Shown here: in pieces, positions 15,198 through 22,244 of the stretch | Layout: each line of letters begins with the position of its first letter | Position numbering within the stretch: the first letter of the stretch is position 1 | Origin: Parvularcula sp039033795 | Lineage (GTDB): Bacteria > Pseudomonadota > Alphaproteobacteria > Caulobacterales > Parvularculaceae | Direction: 5' to 3' | DNA: 26,438 bases | Assembly (NCBI GenBank): GCA_039033795.1 | Contig: JBCCBY010000004.1 | Span: 1 to 26,438, forward strand | Position numbers and translations under genes: made by a program | The notes under the pieces: generated by a model | Database searches by the model: none | Told to the model about the DNA's origin: nothing | What the model saw: the letters and a program-made list of their open reading frames with translations, nothing else

Positions 15198-16220
15198 TCA
15201 GTAAGGGCGTTGCGCCGACGCGAGGGTCAGTGCCCGCAAATTTTCTGTGAGCGGATGGGCAGGAAGACTGTTGAGGTCTGTCGCTGCGCGAACCGCAAAG
15301 TCCTGGGCGTGGCTTAAGGCTTTTGCGGGCACATCATCGCGCTCCAAAAGCCGGCGGGCCTCATCAAAATCGGCCGGTGAAGCGCTTTTATCAAACGCTT
15401 TTTTCCAAAACGCCCGCTCATCGTCATCGCGGGCGGCGTTGAACGCCAGGATGACCGGCATGGTCATTTTCCGTTCACGGAAGTCGTCGCCGACGGTTTT
15501 ACCAATCTCGCTGGCGCCTGCACCATAATCAAGGGCATCATCCACGAGCTGGTAGGCGATGCCGAAATGAAGGCCGAAGGACGCCAGTGCATCCGCATGC
15601 GGAGAGGGCCCTATCGCGAGGGCGCCAGCTCTGGCAGCCGCTTCGAACAATGTCGCGGTTTTGGCACGGACAACATCCATATGCATCGACGCTGTCGCCT
15701 CGATATTGCCTTGGGTCTCGAGTTGGAGAACTTCCCCTTCGGAGATGGTGCAACTCGCCCGGCTCAATATTTCGAGCACGGAAAGTTGTCCTGTTTTCAC
15801 CATCAATTCAAAGGCACGTGCAAAGAGGAAATCTCCCACAAGCACGGCCTCTTTGTTGCCAAAGACAACATTGGCCGTCTTAAACCCGCGGCGAAGCGCG
15901 CTGTCATCGACCACATCATCGTGCAGCAAGGTTGCGGCGTGAATAAGCTCCACGGCAGCTGCGAGATAACGAGCGTTTTCGCCGGACGCCCCGACGATCG
16001 TCGCACTGGCAAGGGTGAGGAGCGGGCGCAGGCGTTTACCGCCAGCACCAATCAAATGGCGAGCGACTTCGGGGATCAACGGGACATCGCTTCCAAGATG
16101 CGCGAGGATCACCTCATTTGTGGCATCAAGTTCGCTTTTAAGGGCCACCATCAGCTGCGCTGCGGCATCGGGAAATGCCGTCAGTTGGCCTTCATCCTGG
16201 GTTGGTGCGGCTAGCGCCAT
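15198..16220 (-). CDS. ispB: Long-chain polyprenyl diphosphate synthase (IspB-like)
   Basis: This is a trans-prenyltransferase that extends farnesyl diphosphate with isopentenyl units to make the side chain of ubiquinone. It has 340 residues from the ATG at 16220, preferred because GGAG lies 8 bases upstream; the in-frame ATG at 16250 adds ten residues and has no such site. Signatures are GGKRLRPLLTL (60-70), the first Asp-rich motif LLHDDVVDDS (D101, D102, D105), GNKEAVLVGDFLFARAF, and the second Asp-rich motif QLVDDALDY (D227, D228, D231). The chain length (octa- or decaprenyl) is not readable by eye. The gene is divergent from the S49 peptidase and ends 2 bases from the WecA-type gene on the other strand. 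Confidence 0.93.
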   Translation of the reverse strand: MALAAPTQDEGQLTAFPDAAAQLMVALKSELDATNEVILAHLGSDVPLIPEVARHLIGAGGKRLRPLLTLASATIVGASGENARYLAAAVELIHAATLLHDDVVDDSALRRGFKTANVVFGNKEAVLVGDFLFARAFELMVKTGQLSVLEILSRASCTISEGEVLQLETQGNIEATASMHMDVVRAKTATLFEAAARAGALAIGPSPHADALASFGLHFGIAYQLVDDALDYGAGASEIGKTVGDDFRERKMTMPVILAFNAARDDDERAFWKKAFDKSASPADFDEARRLLERDDVPAKALSHAQDFAVRAATDLNSLPAHPLTENLRALTLASAQRPY

Positions 16221-16348
16221 GCGTGAACTCCGTACGACCGCTTTACCCATGTTGGATCACAAAGACCAAAAGAGGACGCGGCAAACCGCGCCTTAGCTGG
16301 CAATGTCTCGGTGTTGAACCATGAAAAGCCTGTCCGTATCTGTGGCCA

Positions 16349-17194
16349 ATGTCGCGCTTGTCTTCGCTGTTGTTCGCCCCGTTTCGCCGTTTCTTTCCAC
16401 CAACCCCCCTTGTGACCGTCGTCGAGCTGCGCGGTGCGATCGGCGCTGGCGGGCCGGGGGGTCGCAGCCTCTCTGCCAGCTCGGTCGAAGCAAGCCTCGC
16501 CAAAGCCTTTAAGAACAAAGTCAGCAAGGCCGTTGTCGTCTCGATCAACTCGCCTGGCGGCGCCCCCGCCCAGTCACGCATGATCATGGAGCGCATTCGA
16601 GGCCTCAGCATCGAAAAGCAGATCCCGGTCATCAGCTATATCGAAGATGTTGGTGCGTCAGGCGGTTACATGTTGGCCCTGGCGGGTGAAGACATTTTCG
16701 CTGATCCCTTTGCCATCGTTGGTTCGATCGGCGTGATTTCTGCTGGGTTTGGGTTTCAGGATCTGATCGCGAAGGCTGGTGTCGAACGCCGCGTGCACAC
16801 AGCGGGGACCAACAAATTGCGGATGGACCCTTTCCAGCCGGAAAAGGACGAAGATCGAGAAAAGTTCTCCACCTTGCTCGCTGAGACCCATACGCTCTTC
16901 AAAGACATGGTGCGGAAGAGCCGCGGTGATCGTCTTAAGGGCGATGATGATGTCGCCTTCAGCGGCGATTTTTTTCTCGCCAGCGAAGGCGAAGCCCTTG
17001 GTTTGATCGACGGGACAGGGGATTTGCGCGCTATTTTGAAGGACCGCTATGGCAACGACGTCAAGATCGTGACCATCAACGCGCAAAAGTCTGGTCTTCT
17101 GTCGAAGCTCAGCGGCAGGTTATCCGCCTCAATCGTCGATGCGGCCATGCAGCGGATCGATGATAAGGCCTTGAGAAGTCGTTTTGGGCTCTAG
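16349..17194 (+). CDS. S49-family serine peptidase (SohB/SppA-like)
   Basis: This is a member of the signal-peptide-peptidase family that cleaves residual signal peptides or misfolded membrane proteins with a Ser/Lys dyad. It has 281 residues, the short single-domain form. Conserved parts are VVSINSPGGAP (63-73), YIEDVGASGGYMLA with the nucleophile S104, FAIVGSIGVI (121-130), and TAGTNKLRMDPFQP with general-base K156. The N-terminus (MSRLSSLLFAPFRRFF) is only weakly hydrophobic, so it is not a clear exported protein and may be peripheral on the inner membrane. It is divergent from ispB across 128 bases. In alphaproteobacteria, S49 peptidases commonly lie near a polyprenyl synthase gene, which fits. 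Confidence 0.92.
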   Translation: MSRLSSLLFAPFRRFFPPTPLVTVVELRGAIGAGGPGGRSLSASSVEASLAKAFKNKVSKAVVVSINSPGGAPAQSRMIMERIRGLSIEKQIPVISYIEDVGASGGYMLALAGEDIFADPFAIVGSIGVISAGFGFQDLIAKAGVERRVHTAGTNKLRMDPFQPEKDEDREKFSTLLAETHTLFKDMVRKSRGDRLKGDDDVAFSGDFFLASEGEALGLIDGTGDLRAILKDRYGNDVKIVTINAQKSGLLSKLSGRLSASIVDAAMQRIDDKALRSRFGL

Positions 17195-17227
17195 GAAAAG
17201 CAAGCAATCAGCTTTAGGTTGATCCGC

Positions 17228-17431
17228 ATGAATGCTCTCGCCGCCCTGTTGGCAACCGCTGCTGTGACCGCTGGATCCGTGACCGCGGTGAAGGCCATTC
17301 GTCGGCGTCTGCGCGAGGCGCCCGACCACATTCAGTGGCTTCGCAAACGCAAATCTGGGCGCAAGGATGGTGCGGTCATCGACCTGGTGGCGGATGAAAG
17401 CGGCGTTTATGGGATGCCAGAAGGCCGCTGA
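17228..17431 (+). CDS. Small membrane-anchored protein of unknown function
   Basis: This is a 67-residue protein beginning MNALAALLATAAVTAGSV, one hydrophobic helix (residues 3-22) followed by a very basic stretch (AIRRRLREAP, LRKRKSGRK) and a short acidic tail. This gives a single-pass or signal-anchored protein with a positive cytoplasmic side. The ATG at 17228 was chosen over the in-frame TTG at 17219. It lies 33 bases after the S49 peptidase on the same strand and is probably co-transcribed. I do not recognise the family. Confidence 0.6.
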   Translation: MNALAALLATAAVTAGSVTAVKAIRRRLREAPDHIQWLRKRKSGRKDGAVIDLVADESGVYGMPEGR

Positions 17432-17498
17432 TCTCGTGTGTGTTTTGCACTGGCGAACGGATTTGACGGGACGGGCCGAGGCCCGACATGGCTAGATC

Positions 17499-17948
17499 AT
17501 GGTGTCCATTCCACCCAGACCTGTCGCGTTCTTATCAGTCGTGAGTTGCGGATACGCATCAACTGCATGGCCCGTAGAAGTGGGGTGGGGGTTTGCCACG
17601 GGACCGGTGCGCACGATGTTGCTGGTTCCATCAGAGGATTGGTCTTTGCTGGCTTGGGACAAGCACTGTGAAGGTTGTCATCGGTTGGCGCTTGAAACAC
17701 TTGTGCGTGAGGGGAAAAAATCCATCGACGCCGCGCTGATCCTGAATGCGGCCCTGGGGCAAAGCACCGTCTATGCGCAGGATCCAAAGACCGATAGCCT
17801 ATGGCTCTATAAGCTTTATAAGTCTGCCAACGTTGATCCCAATTTCCAAATCGAACCCAGCGCGATCGTTCTTGATCCCTCACCGGGGAGAGCCGCGAGC
17901 CGGGTTGAGGGATTGCGCTCAGCCTTCACAGCACGCGCAGCCAGCTGA
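17499..17948 (+). CDS. Hypothetical protein with a single CxxCH motif, start uncertain
   Basis: The open frame gives up to 149 residues from the ATG at 17499, or 110 from the ATG at 17616. Neither has a good ribosome binding site. It contains one CEGCH (in WDKHCEGCHRLA), the pattern of a covalent c-type haem site, but no convincing signal peptide in the shorter form. The rest (LILNAALGQSTVYAQDPKTD, SLWLYKLYKSANVDPNFQIE) is not one I recognise. Its TGA is followed directly by the ATG of the alpha/beta hydrolase, which supports it being a real, coupled gene. A competing open frame exists on the minus strand but looks like a shadow. Confidence 0.5.
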   Translation: MVSIPPRPVAFLSVVSCGYASTAWPVEVGWGFATGPVRTMLLVPSEDWSLLAWDKHCEGCHRLALETLVREGKKSIDAALILNAALGQSTVYAQDPKTDSLWLYKLYKSANVDPNFQIEPSAIVLDPSPGRAASRVEGLRSAFTARAAS

Positions 17949-18794
17949 ATGAGTGGCCTTCGGATGAAGTGGCTGCGCTTTGGCGCAGAAAAAGCCGATC
18001 GCACACTGATCTTCACCCATGCAACGGGCCTCAATGCATCCGCCTACGAACCGCTTTTGAAGGCGCTTGATTTTGACGGGCGGATTTTAGCGCCCAGTTT
18101 GCGCGGCCATGGCGGCACGACGCTCCCAGCCAACCCCCGATCAATCCGCAGTTTTTGGACGTTCGCGCAGGATCTCCTTGCTGATATCGAACACTTTGGC
18201 GACCTTGGTGCGCTCACGCTTGCTGGGCATTCAGCAGGATCAGTGACCAGCTTACTCGTCGCGCGGAAACGGCGGCCCCAAGCGCTGGTTATGATCGAGC
18301 CGATTGCGTTGCCTCGGATCTTTGCCTTCGCTGCCAGGACCCCCCTCAAAAGGTTCACCGTCGATCGCGCGCCTATTGCGGTGAACGCCGCCAGACGGCG
18401 CGCGCATTTTGCTTCAAGGGAGGAGGCCCGCGCCAATTATCTCTCCAAAACATTTTTTATGACCTGGGATGAGCGAGCGCTCGATGGGTATCTGGAGGAG
18501 GGTCTCATTGACGATCCATCCGGAGGCGTCCGCCTAAGTTGTGAACCTGCTTGGGAGAGCGCTGTTTTTGGGGCGCAAGCTGCGGGCTTTTGGCCGCATA
18601 TCCATCATGTGCGGCGCAAGGGTTTGACGGTTCACACCGCGGTTGCGTCACGTCATTCGACCTTCCCCGCCTTTGCCCGACCGGGCTTCCAAGCCACGGG
18701 GGCCAAACTCACCGTGGTTGAGGGTGGCCACATGTGGCCGGTGGAGCAAATTTCCGAGGCATCATCGTGGTTAAGCGCCCGGATTGGGGTTTAA
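17949..18794 (+). CDS. Alpha/beta-fold hydrolase
   Basis: This is a 281-residue cytoplasmic alpha/beta hydrolase of unknown substrate. The oxyanion-loop region reads TLIFTHATGLNASAYEPLL (residues 19-37), followed by LAPSLRGHGGT. The nucleophile elbow is LAGHSAGS with S95, and the catalytic His is H261 in EGGHMWPVE. The acidic member of the triad is not obvious by eye. No signal peptide or membrane segment is seen. The ATG directly follows the stop of the preceding gene; M6 (17964) is an alternative start. Lipase, esterase or haloperoxidase-like roles are all possible. Confidence 0.88.
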   Translation: MSGLRMKWLRFGAEKADRTLIFTHATGLNASAYEPLLKALDFDGRILAPSLRGHGGTTLPANPRSIRSFWTFAQDLLADIEHFGDLGALTLAGHSAGSVTSLLVARKRRPQALVMIEPIALPRIFAFAARTPLKRFTVDRAPIAVNAARRRAHFASREEARANYLSKTFFMTWDERALDGYLEEGLIDDPSGGVRLSCEPAWESAVFGAQAAGFWPHIHHVRRKGLTVHTAVASRHSTFPAFARPGFQATGAKLTVVEGGHMWPVEQISEASSWLSARIGV

Positions 18795-18851
18795 CCGCCC
18801 GCAAGGCTTTGCTACTGCCCCGCGAACGAAACCGCATCTTTAGGTAGCCAC

Positions 18852-19670
18852 ATGAGCCAAACTCCGACCAACGCAGCCCCCTCCGTGGAAGGCTCGATGT
18901 TTTTGTTCCGCAAGCCGGAGCTCCTGACCAAAGAAGCGCATGGCGGCATGGGTATTGTTCGGCCCGACCAACCCTTTGGTTTTGCGGCGACTGCCCGGGC
19001 AGTGCCCCTGGTGCTGACGGAAATCCCGACGGCGATGCGTGATTATCCGATCATCTTCACCAACAAAGACAAGCCGATGCCGATGGCGGTGTTGGGTCTT
19101 GTGGAAGACGAAAACATGTTCGTTGACGAGAAAGGTGAGTGGGAAGATCGACGCTATATCCCTGGCTACCTTCGTCGTTATCCATTCGCGCTTGCGACCG
19201 ATAAAGAAACCAACGACCCGCAAGGCCAACGCATGGCGTTGATTGTCGATGCTGAGTTTGAGGGTCTGAGCGCCTCCGCGCCGGACGAAAACAAGTTCTT
19301 TGCGGGCGATGGTCCCAGTGCGTCGCTTCAGCAAGCCTTGGATTACTGCCAAAGCTATGAACGCGATTTTGCGCAGACCGTGCAGCTTGCTCAGGTGCTG
19401 TCGTCTTATGATGTTTTGACCGAACAGTTTGGTCAGTACACACCGCCTGGGAAGACCGCGCAGCCCTTTGCCCGGTATTTTGGGATTGATGAAGATCGGC
19501 TGAAATCCCTCGCCGACGATAAGATCCTCGAGCTCCGCAAGAACGGCGTGTTGCCGCTTCTTTATGCTCAAATGATGTCGATGGGGAACTGGACCAGCAT
19601 CATTGATCGCCGCGCCAAGCGTTACAACTTGACGGGCGAAGATGTCATCAAGCCGCGGGTGACCAATTAA
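18852..19670 (+). CDS. SapC-family protein
   Basis: This is a 272-residue protein of the SapC family, named after a Campylobacter S-layer-associated gene but widespread in alphaproteobacteria without known function. Recognisable parts are HGGMGIVRPDQPFGFAATAR near the N-terminus, VPLVLTEIPTAMRDYPIIFT, RRYIPGYLRRYPFAL and FALATDKETND. The C-terminal half is charged, with the motif LRKNGVLPLLYAQMMSMGNW near the end. No signal peptide or transmembrane helix is visible, so it is probably cytoplasmic or periplasm-independent. A TTTAGGTAG sequence precedes the ATG. It lies 57 bases after the hydrolase and may share its transcript. Confidence 0.88.
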   Translation: MSQTPTNAAPSVEGSMFLFRKPELLTKEAHGGMGIVRPDQPFGFAATARAVPLVLTEIPTAMRDYPIIFTNKDKPMPMAVLGLVEDENMFVDEKGEWEDRRYIPGYLRRYPFALATDKETNDPQGQRMALIVDAEFEGLSASAPDENKFFAGDGPSASLQQALDYCQSYERDFAQTVQLAQVLSSYDVLTEQFGQYTPPGKTAQPFARYFGIDEDRLKSLADDKILELRKNGVLPLLYAQMMSMGNWTSIIDRRAKRYNLTGEDVIKPRVTN

Positions 19671-19814
19671 GGTCTGCTCGCGTGATTGACCGTCCGTCGC
19701 GGTTGATTTTCCGCGCACCTGCGGTTACGCGGCGCGCTTCTTACGTGGGAGGGCGCCACCCGGACCACGTCCACATCAACGACGAACGGCTTGGCCGTTC
19801 AAAGGAAGTGAGCC
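19671..19814 (+). promoter_or_regulatory. rplK leader with two hairpins, candidate L1 autoregulation site
   Basis: This 144-base region between sapC and rplK holds two stems. In the first, ACGTGG (19743-19748) pairs with CCACGT (19765-19770), with an inner GGG/CCC helix separated by an asymmetric internal loop. In the second, GAACGGC (19784-19790) pairs perfectly with GCCGTTC (19794-19800) around a 3-base loop, just before the AAGGAAGTG ribosome binding site. In E. coli, L1 (RplA) represses the rplKA mRNA by binding a leader structure of two helices with an asymmetric loop. The resemblance here is inferred by eye. Confidence 0.4.
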
Positions 19815-20243
19815 ATGGCAAAGAAGATTGCTGGCTACCTGAAGCTTCAGGTGCCTGCCGGTGCGGCCAACCCATCGCCGCCTATTGGTCCCGCGCTCGG
19901 ACAGCGTGGTCTCAACATTATGGAGTTCTGTAAGGCCTTTAACGCGGCCACGCAGGAAAATGAGAAGGGGATGCCCATCCCCACCATCATCACCATTTTC
20001 TCCGACAAATCCTTCACCTTTGAGACGAAGTCGCCTCCGGCAAGTTACTTCCTCAAAAAGGCAGCCAAGCTGCAAAAGGGCGGTCAAACCCCTGGCCGTG
20101 AAGTGGCCGGATCGGTGACCCAAAAACAGCTCGAAGAGATCGCTGAGGCCAAGATGAAAGACCTCAACGCGCATTCGATTGAGCAGGCCGCGAAGATTAT
20201 CGCTGGTTCAGCACGGGCCATGGGCCTGAAGGTGGAGGGCTAA
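19815..20243 (+). CDS. rplK: 50S ribosomal protein L11
   Basis: L11 binds 23S rRNA at the GTPase-associated centre of the large subunit and supports factor binding and the stringent response through RelA. It has 142 residues, the standard length. The N-terminal domain shows IAGYLKLQVPAGAANPSPPIGPALGQRG and NIMEFCKAFN, and the C-terminal RNA-binding domain shows GSVTQKQLEEIAEAKMKDLN and IIAGSARAMGLKVEG. AAGGAAG precedes the ATG. rplA begins 3 bases after the stop. The usual upstream partners secE and nusG are not here. Confidence 0.98.
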   Translation: MAKKIAGYLKLQVPAGAANPSPPIGPALGQRGLNIMEFCKAFNAATQENEKGMPIPTIITIFSDKSFTFETKSPPASYFLKKAAKLQKGGQTPGREVAGSVTQKQLEEIAEAKMKDLNAHSIEQAAKIIAGSARAMGLKVEG

Positions 20244-20246
20244 TCC

Positions 20247-20939
20247 ATGGCTGAAGGAAAACGTTTCCGTTCTGCCCTTGAGGGCCTTGATCGCGATTCA
20301 CTGCACACGATTGACGATGCCATCGAGGCGGTGAAAGCCCGCGCGACCGCCAAGTTTGATGAGACCATCGAGCTGGCCATCAATCTCGGTGTTGACCCCC
20401 GCTATGCCGATCAAATGGTTCGCGGCGTGGCATCGCTTCCGAATGGCACAGGCCGGACGGTGCGGGTCGCAGTTTTTGCCCGCGATGCGAAGGCTGATGA
20501 GGCCAAAGAGGCGGGTGCTGACATTGTTGGCGCCGAGGACCTCGTTGAGAAAGTTCAAAATGGGGAGATGGATTTTGATCGCGTGATCGCTACCCCTGAC
20601 ATGATGCCGCTTGTTGGCCGCTTAGGTAAGCAGCTGGGGCCGCGGGGTCTGATGCCGAACCCCAAAGTGGGGACAGTGACACCCAACGTGAAAAAGGCCA
20701 TCGACGACGCAAAAGGCGGCGCTGTTCAATTCCGTGTCGAGAAGAATGGCATTGTTCATTGCGGTGTTGGCAAGGCGAGCTTTGATGCGCCGAAGATTGC
20801 CGAAAACGTCCGTGCGATGATCGACGCTGTGCAAAAGGCGAAACCTTCGGGTGCCAAGGGGACCTATATCAAAAAGATCGCCGTCAGCTCAACGATGGGC
20901 CCTGGTGTGAAGATCGATCCGCAGGCGGCGCTTTCGTAA
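20247..20939 (+). CDS. rplA: 50S ribosomal protein L1
   Basis: L1 binds the flexible stalk of 23S rRNA, helps release deacylated tRNA from the E site, and in many bacteria represses its own operon. It has 230 residues, normal for the family. Conserved parts are KFDETIELAINLGVDPRYADQ, MVRGVASLPNGTGRTVRVAVF, MMPLVGRLGKQLGPRGLMPNPK and GTVTPNVKKAIDDAKGGAVQFR. It is 3 bases from rplK and is followed directly by a terminator, so rplJ-rplL are not in this transcript. Confidence 0.98.
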   Translation: MAEGKRFRSALEGLDRDSLHTIDDAIEAVKARATAKFDETIELAINLGVDPRYADQMVRGVASLPNGTGRTVRVAVFARDAKADEAKEAGADIVGAEDLVEKVQNGEMDFDRVIATPDMMPLVGRLGKQLGPRGLMPNPKVGTVTPNVKKAIDDAKGGAVQFRVEKNGIVHCGVGKASFDAPKIAENVRAMIDAVQKAKPSGAKGTYIKKIAVSSTMGPGVKIDPQAALS

Positions 20940-20965
20940 GCGCAGACCGCCGGAACTTGACCGAC

Positions 20966-21000
20966 AAAAAAGCAGGCCATCCAAGGTGGCCTGCTTTTTT
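20966..21000. terminator. Bidirectional terminator between rplA and the beta-helix gene
   Basis: AGCAGGCCA (20971-20979) pairs with TGGCCTGCT (20987-20995) around a 7-base loop. A run of A precedes the stem and a run of T follows it, so the hairpin has a U-run on either strand. It lies 27 bases after the rplA stop and 31 bases before the end of the convergent beta-helix gene, and can serve both. Confidence 0.92.
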
Positions 21001-21030
21001 ATTCCGACAAAACTGAACGGCCGGCCGGTT

Positions 21031-22230
21031 TTAATTCCGGCAGACTTTGCCACTGGACCGACGGTCACGATCTGAAAAGACACCAGCCGTTGTGTGGTCG
21101 ATGATCGCGCAGCTGTTGCCACGTGGTGCCGAGACGTTGTTGCCGCCTTGCGAGACCAAGCTGGTTCGCACGACGATGGCGTTGGCTTTGTTTCCCGTCA
21201 CGATGTTCCCCTGCAACGAAACATGACTGGACTCATCGCCAAGATAGATTCCGTTGGCGTTGCTGAGCACCTGGTTGCTGGTGATATCAACAGCGCCATA
21301 ACCGACATTGTAAATGCCGTAGCCCCCATTGCTCTCATCAGTTGCGGCTTGATTGTTTGATTTACGATTGTTGTTCCGCCGACGAACCGTTGCGCTGTTT
21401 TTATTCCCATTATCGGAAATCACGTTGCTAACGAAATTCACGTTGACCGAACCATCGATCAGCACACCATGAAGTTTGCTGTGCTGAATAACATTCCTCG
21501 ATAGCGTCACACCACTTGGGCCAGAGCCCATATTGTTGGCTGTCTTCGAGATCGCGATCGCGGCTTGTGTGCCGCCATGGACAATGTTCCCGGACAGATC
21601 AACACGACCACCATTGACCTCCACCAATTGGGCGGGTGCCTGTCCGGTCGAGACCACGGTCGCCTTTCCTGCACCGCTAACGGGGGCGTAGGTGATGCGC
21701 TCATCACTGAGGATGTGGCCCATGCGCGCCGGCAGATTATCTGTGTCAAAAACAGCGCTGTCGCGCATCGTGAACTCGCCATTGTTGACGACAATGCAGG
21801 ATTCAGAGCCGGCGACGAAAACCATGTTGGCCACAAAGGTATCAACATCACGTCCGATTTGAGACAGGCATGGTTTCTTGCCGCTCACCCGCACGATCGG
21901 GCGGCGGTCACCCTGTTCGTCGCTCATAATGGTCACGGACTTGTCGATCAGCAGACCAGGCTCGTTGTAAACGCCGGAATGCACTTTGATCACATCGCCG
22001 TCTTTGGCCTCATTGAGGGCCTGCGAGATCTTCTGATAACGACCTGTTCCGCCATCCTCGACGATGAAGGTCGTGGTCGTCTTCGGTGCCGCATACTCCA
22101 CAGCGGGCGGAAGCGTGACCGGTTGGCCGCCAAAGGTGCTCTGCGCAGCCACCATCGAGGGCGCTGCGACCAAGGCCGCGGCAACGGCCCCAAGGGCGAG
22201 ACGGGAAACTTTTTGTGTCATGGTGACCAT
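21031..22230 (-). CDS. Exported right-handed parallel beta-helix protein
   Basis: This is a 399-residue protein with a signal peptide (hydrophobic ALGAVAAALVAAPS, cleavage near VAA, residue 29). It then has repeated short strands of the pectin-lyase-like right-handed beta-helix type: GRYQKISQALNEAKDGDVIKV, IDKSVTIMSDEQGD, GVTLSRNVIQHSKLHGVLID, VDITSNQVLSNANGIYLGD and VSLQGNIVTGNKANAIVV. A polar Asn/Arg/Ser-rich insert (near RRRNNNRKSNN) interrupts the coil. Four Cys residues near the start and end of the helix may form disulfides. The ATG at 22230 has AAGGGAG 8 bases upstream, overlapping the stop of the Sel1 gene, so the two are probably coupled. No catalytic residues are evident. Polysaccharide binding or a structural envelope role is a guess. 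Confidence 0.85.
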   Translation of the reverse strand: MVTMTQKVSRLALGAVAAALVAAPSMVAAQSTFGGQPVTLPPAVEYAAPKTTTTFIVEDGGTGRYQKISQALNEAKDGDVIKVHSGVYNEPGLLIDKSVTIMSDEQGDRRPIVRVSGKKPCLSQIGRDVDTFVANMVFVAGSESCIVVNNGEFTMRDSAVFDTDNLPARMGHILSDERITYAPVSGAGKATVVSTGQAPAQLVEVNGGRVDLSGNIVHGGTQAAIAISKTANNMGSGPSGVTLSRNVIQHSKLHGVLIDGSVNVNFVSNVISDNGNKNSATVRRRNNNRKSNNQAATDESNGGYGIYNVGYGAVDITSNQVLSNANGIYLGDESSHVSLQGNIVTGNKANAIVVRTSLVSQGGNNVSAPRGNSCAIIDHTTAGVFSDRDRRSSGKVCRN

Positions 22231-22244
22231 CGATCGATCTCCCT

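Noticed and set aside
18852..19670. Evidence for an S-layer system because of the SapC-family protein
   Set aside because: The name comes from Campylobacter, but the family is widespread in organisms without known S-layer linkage, and no S-layer or type I secretion gene is present here.
18840..19718. A 292-codon minus-strand frame opposite the SapC-family gene
   Set aside because: The plus-strand SapC motifs and its ribosome binding site are clear; the antisense frame resembles no family I know.
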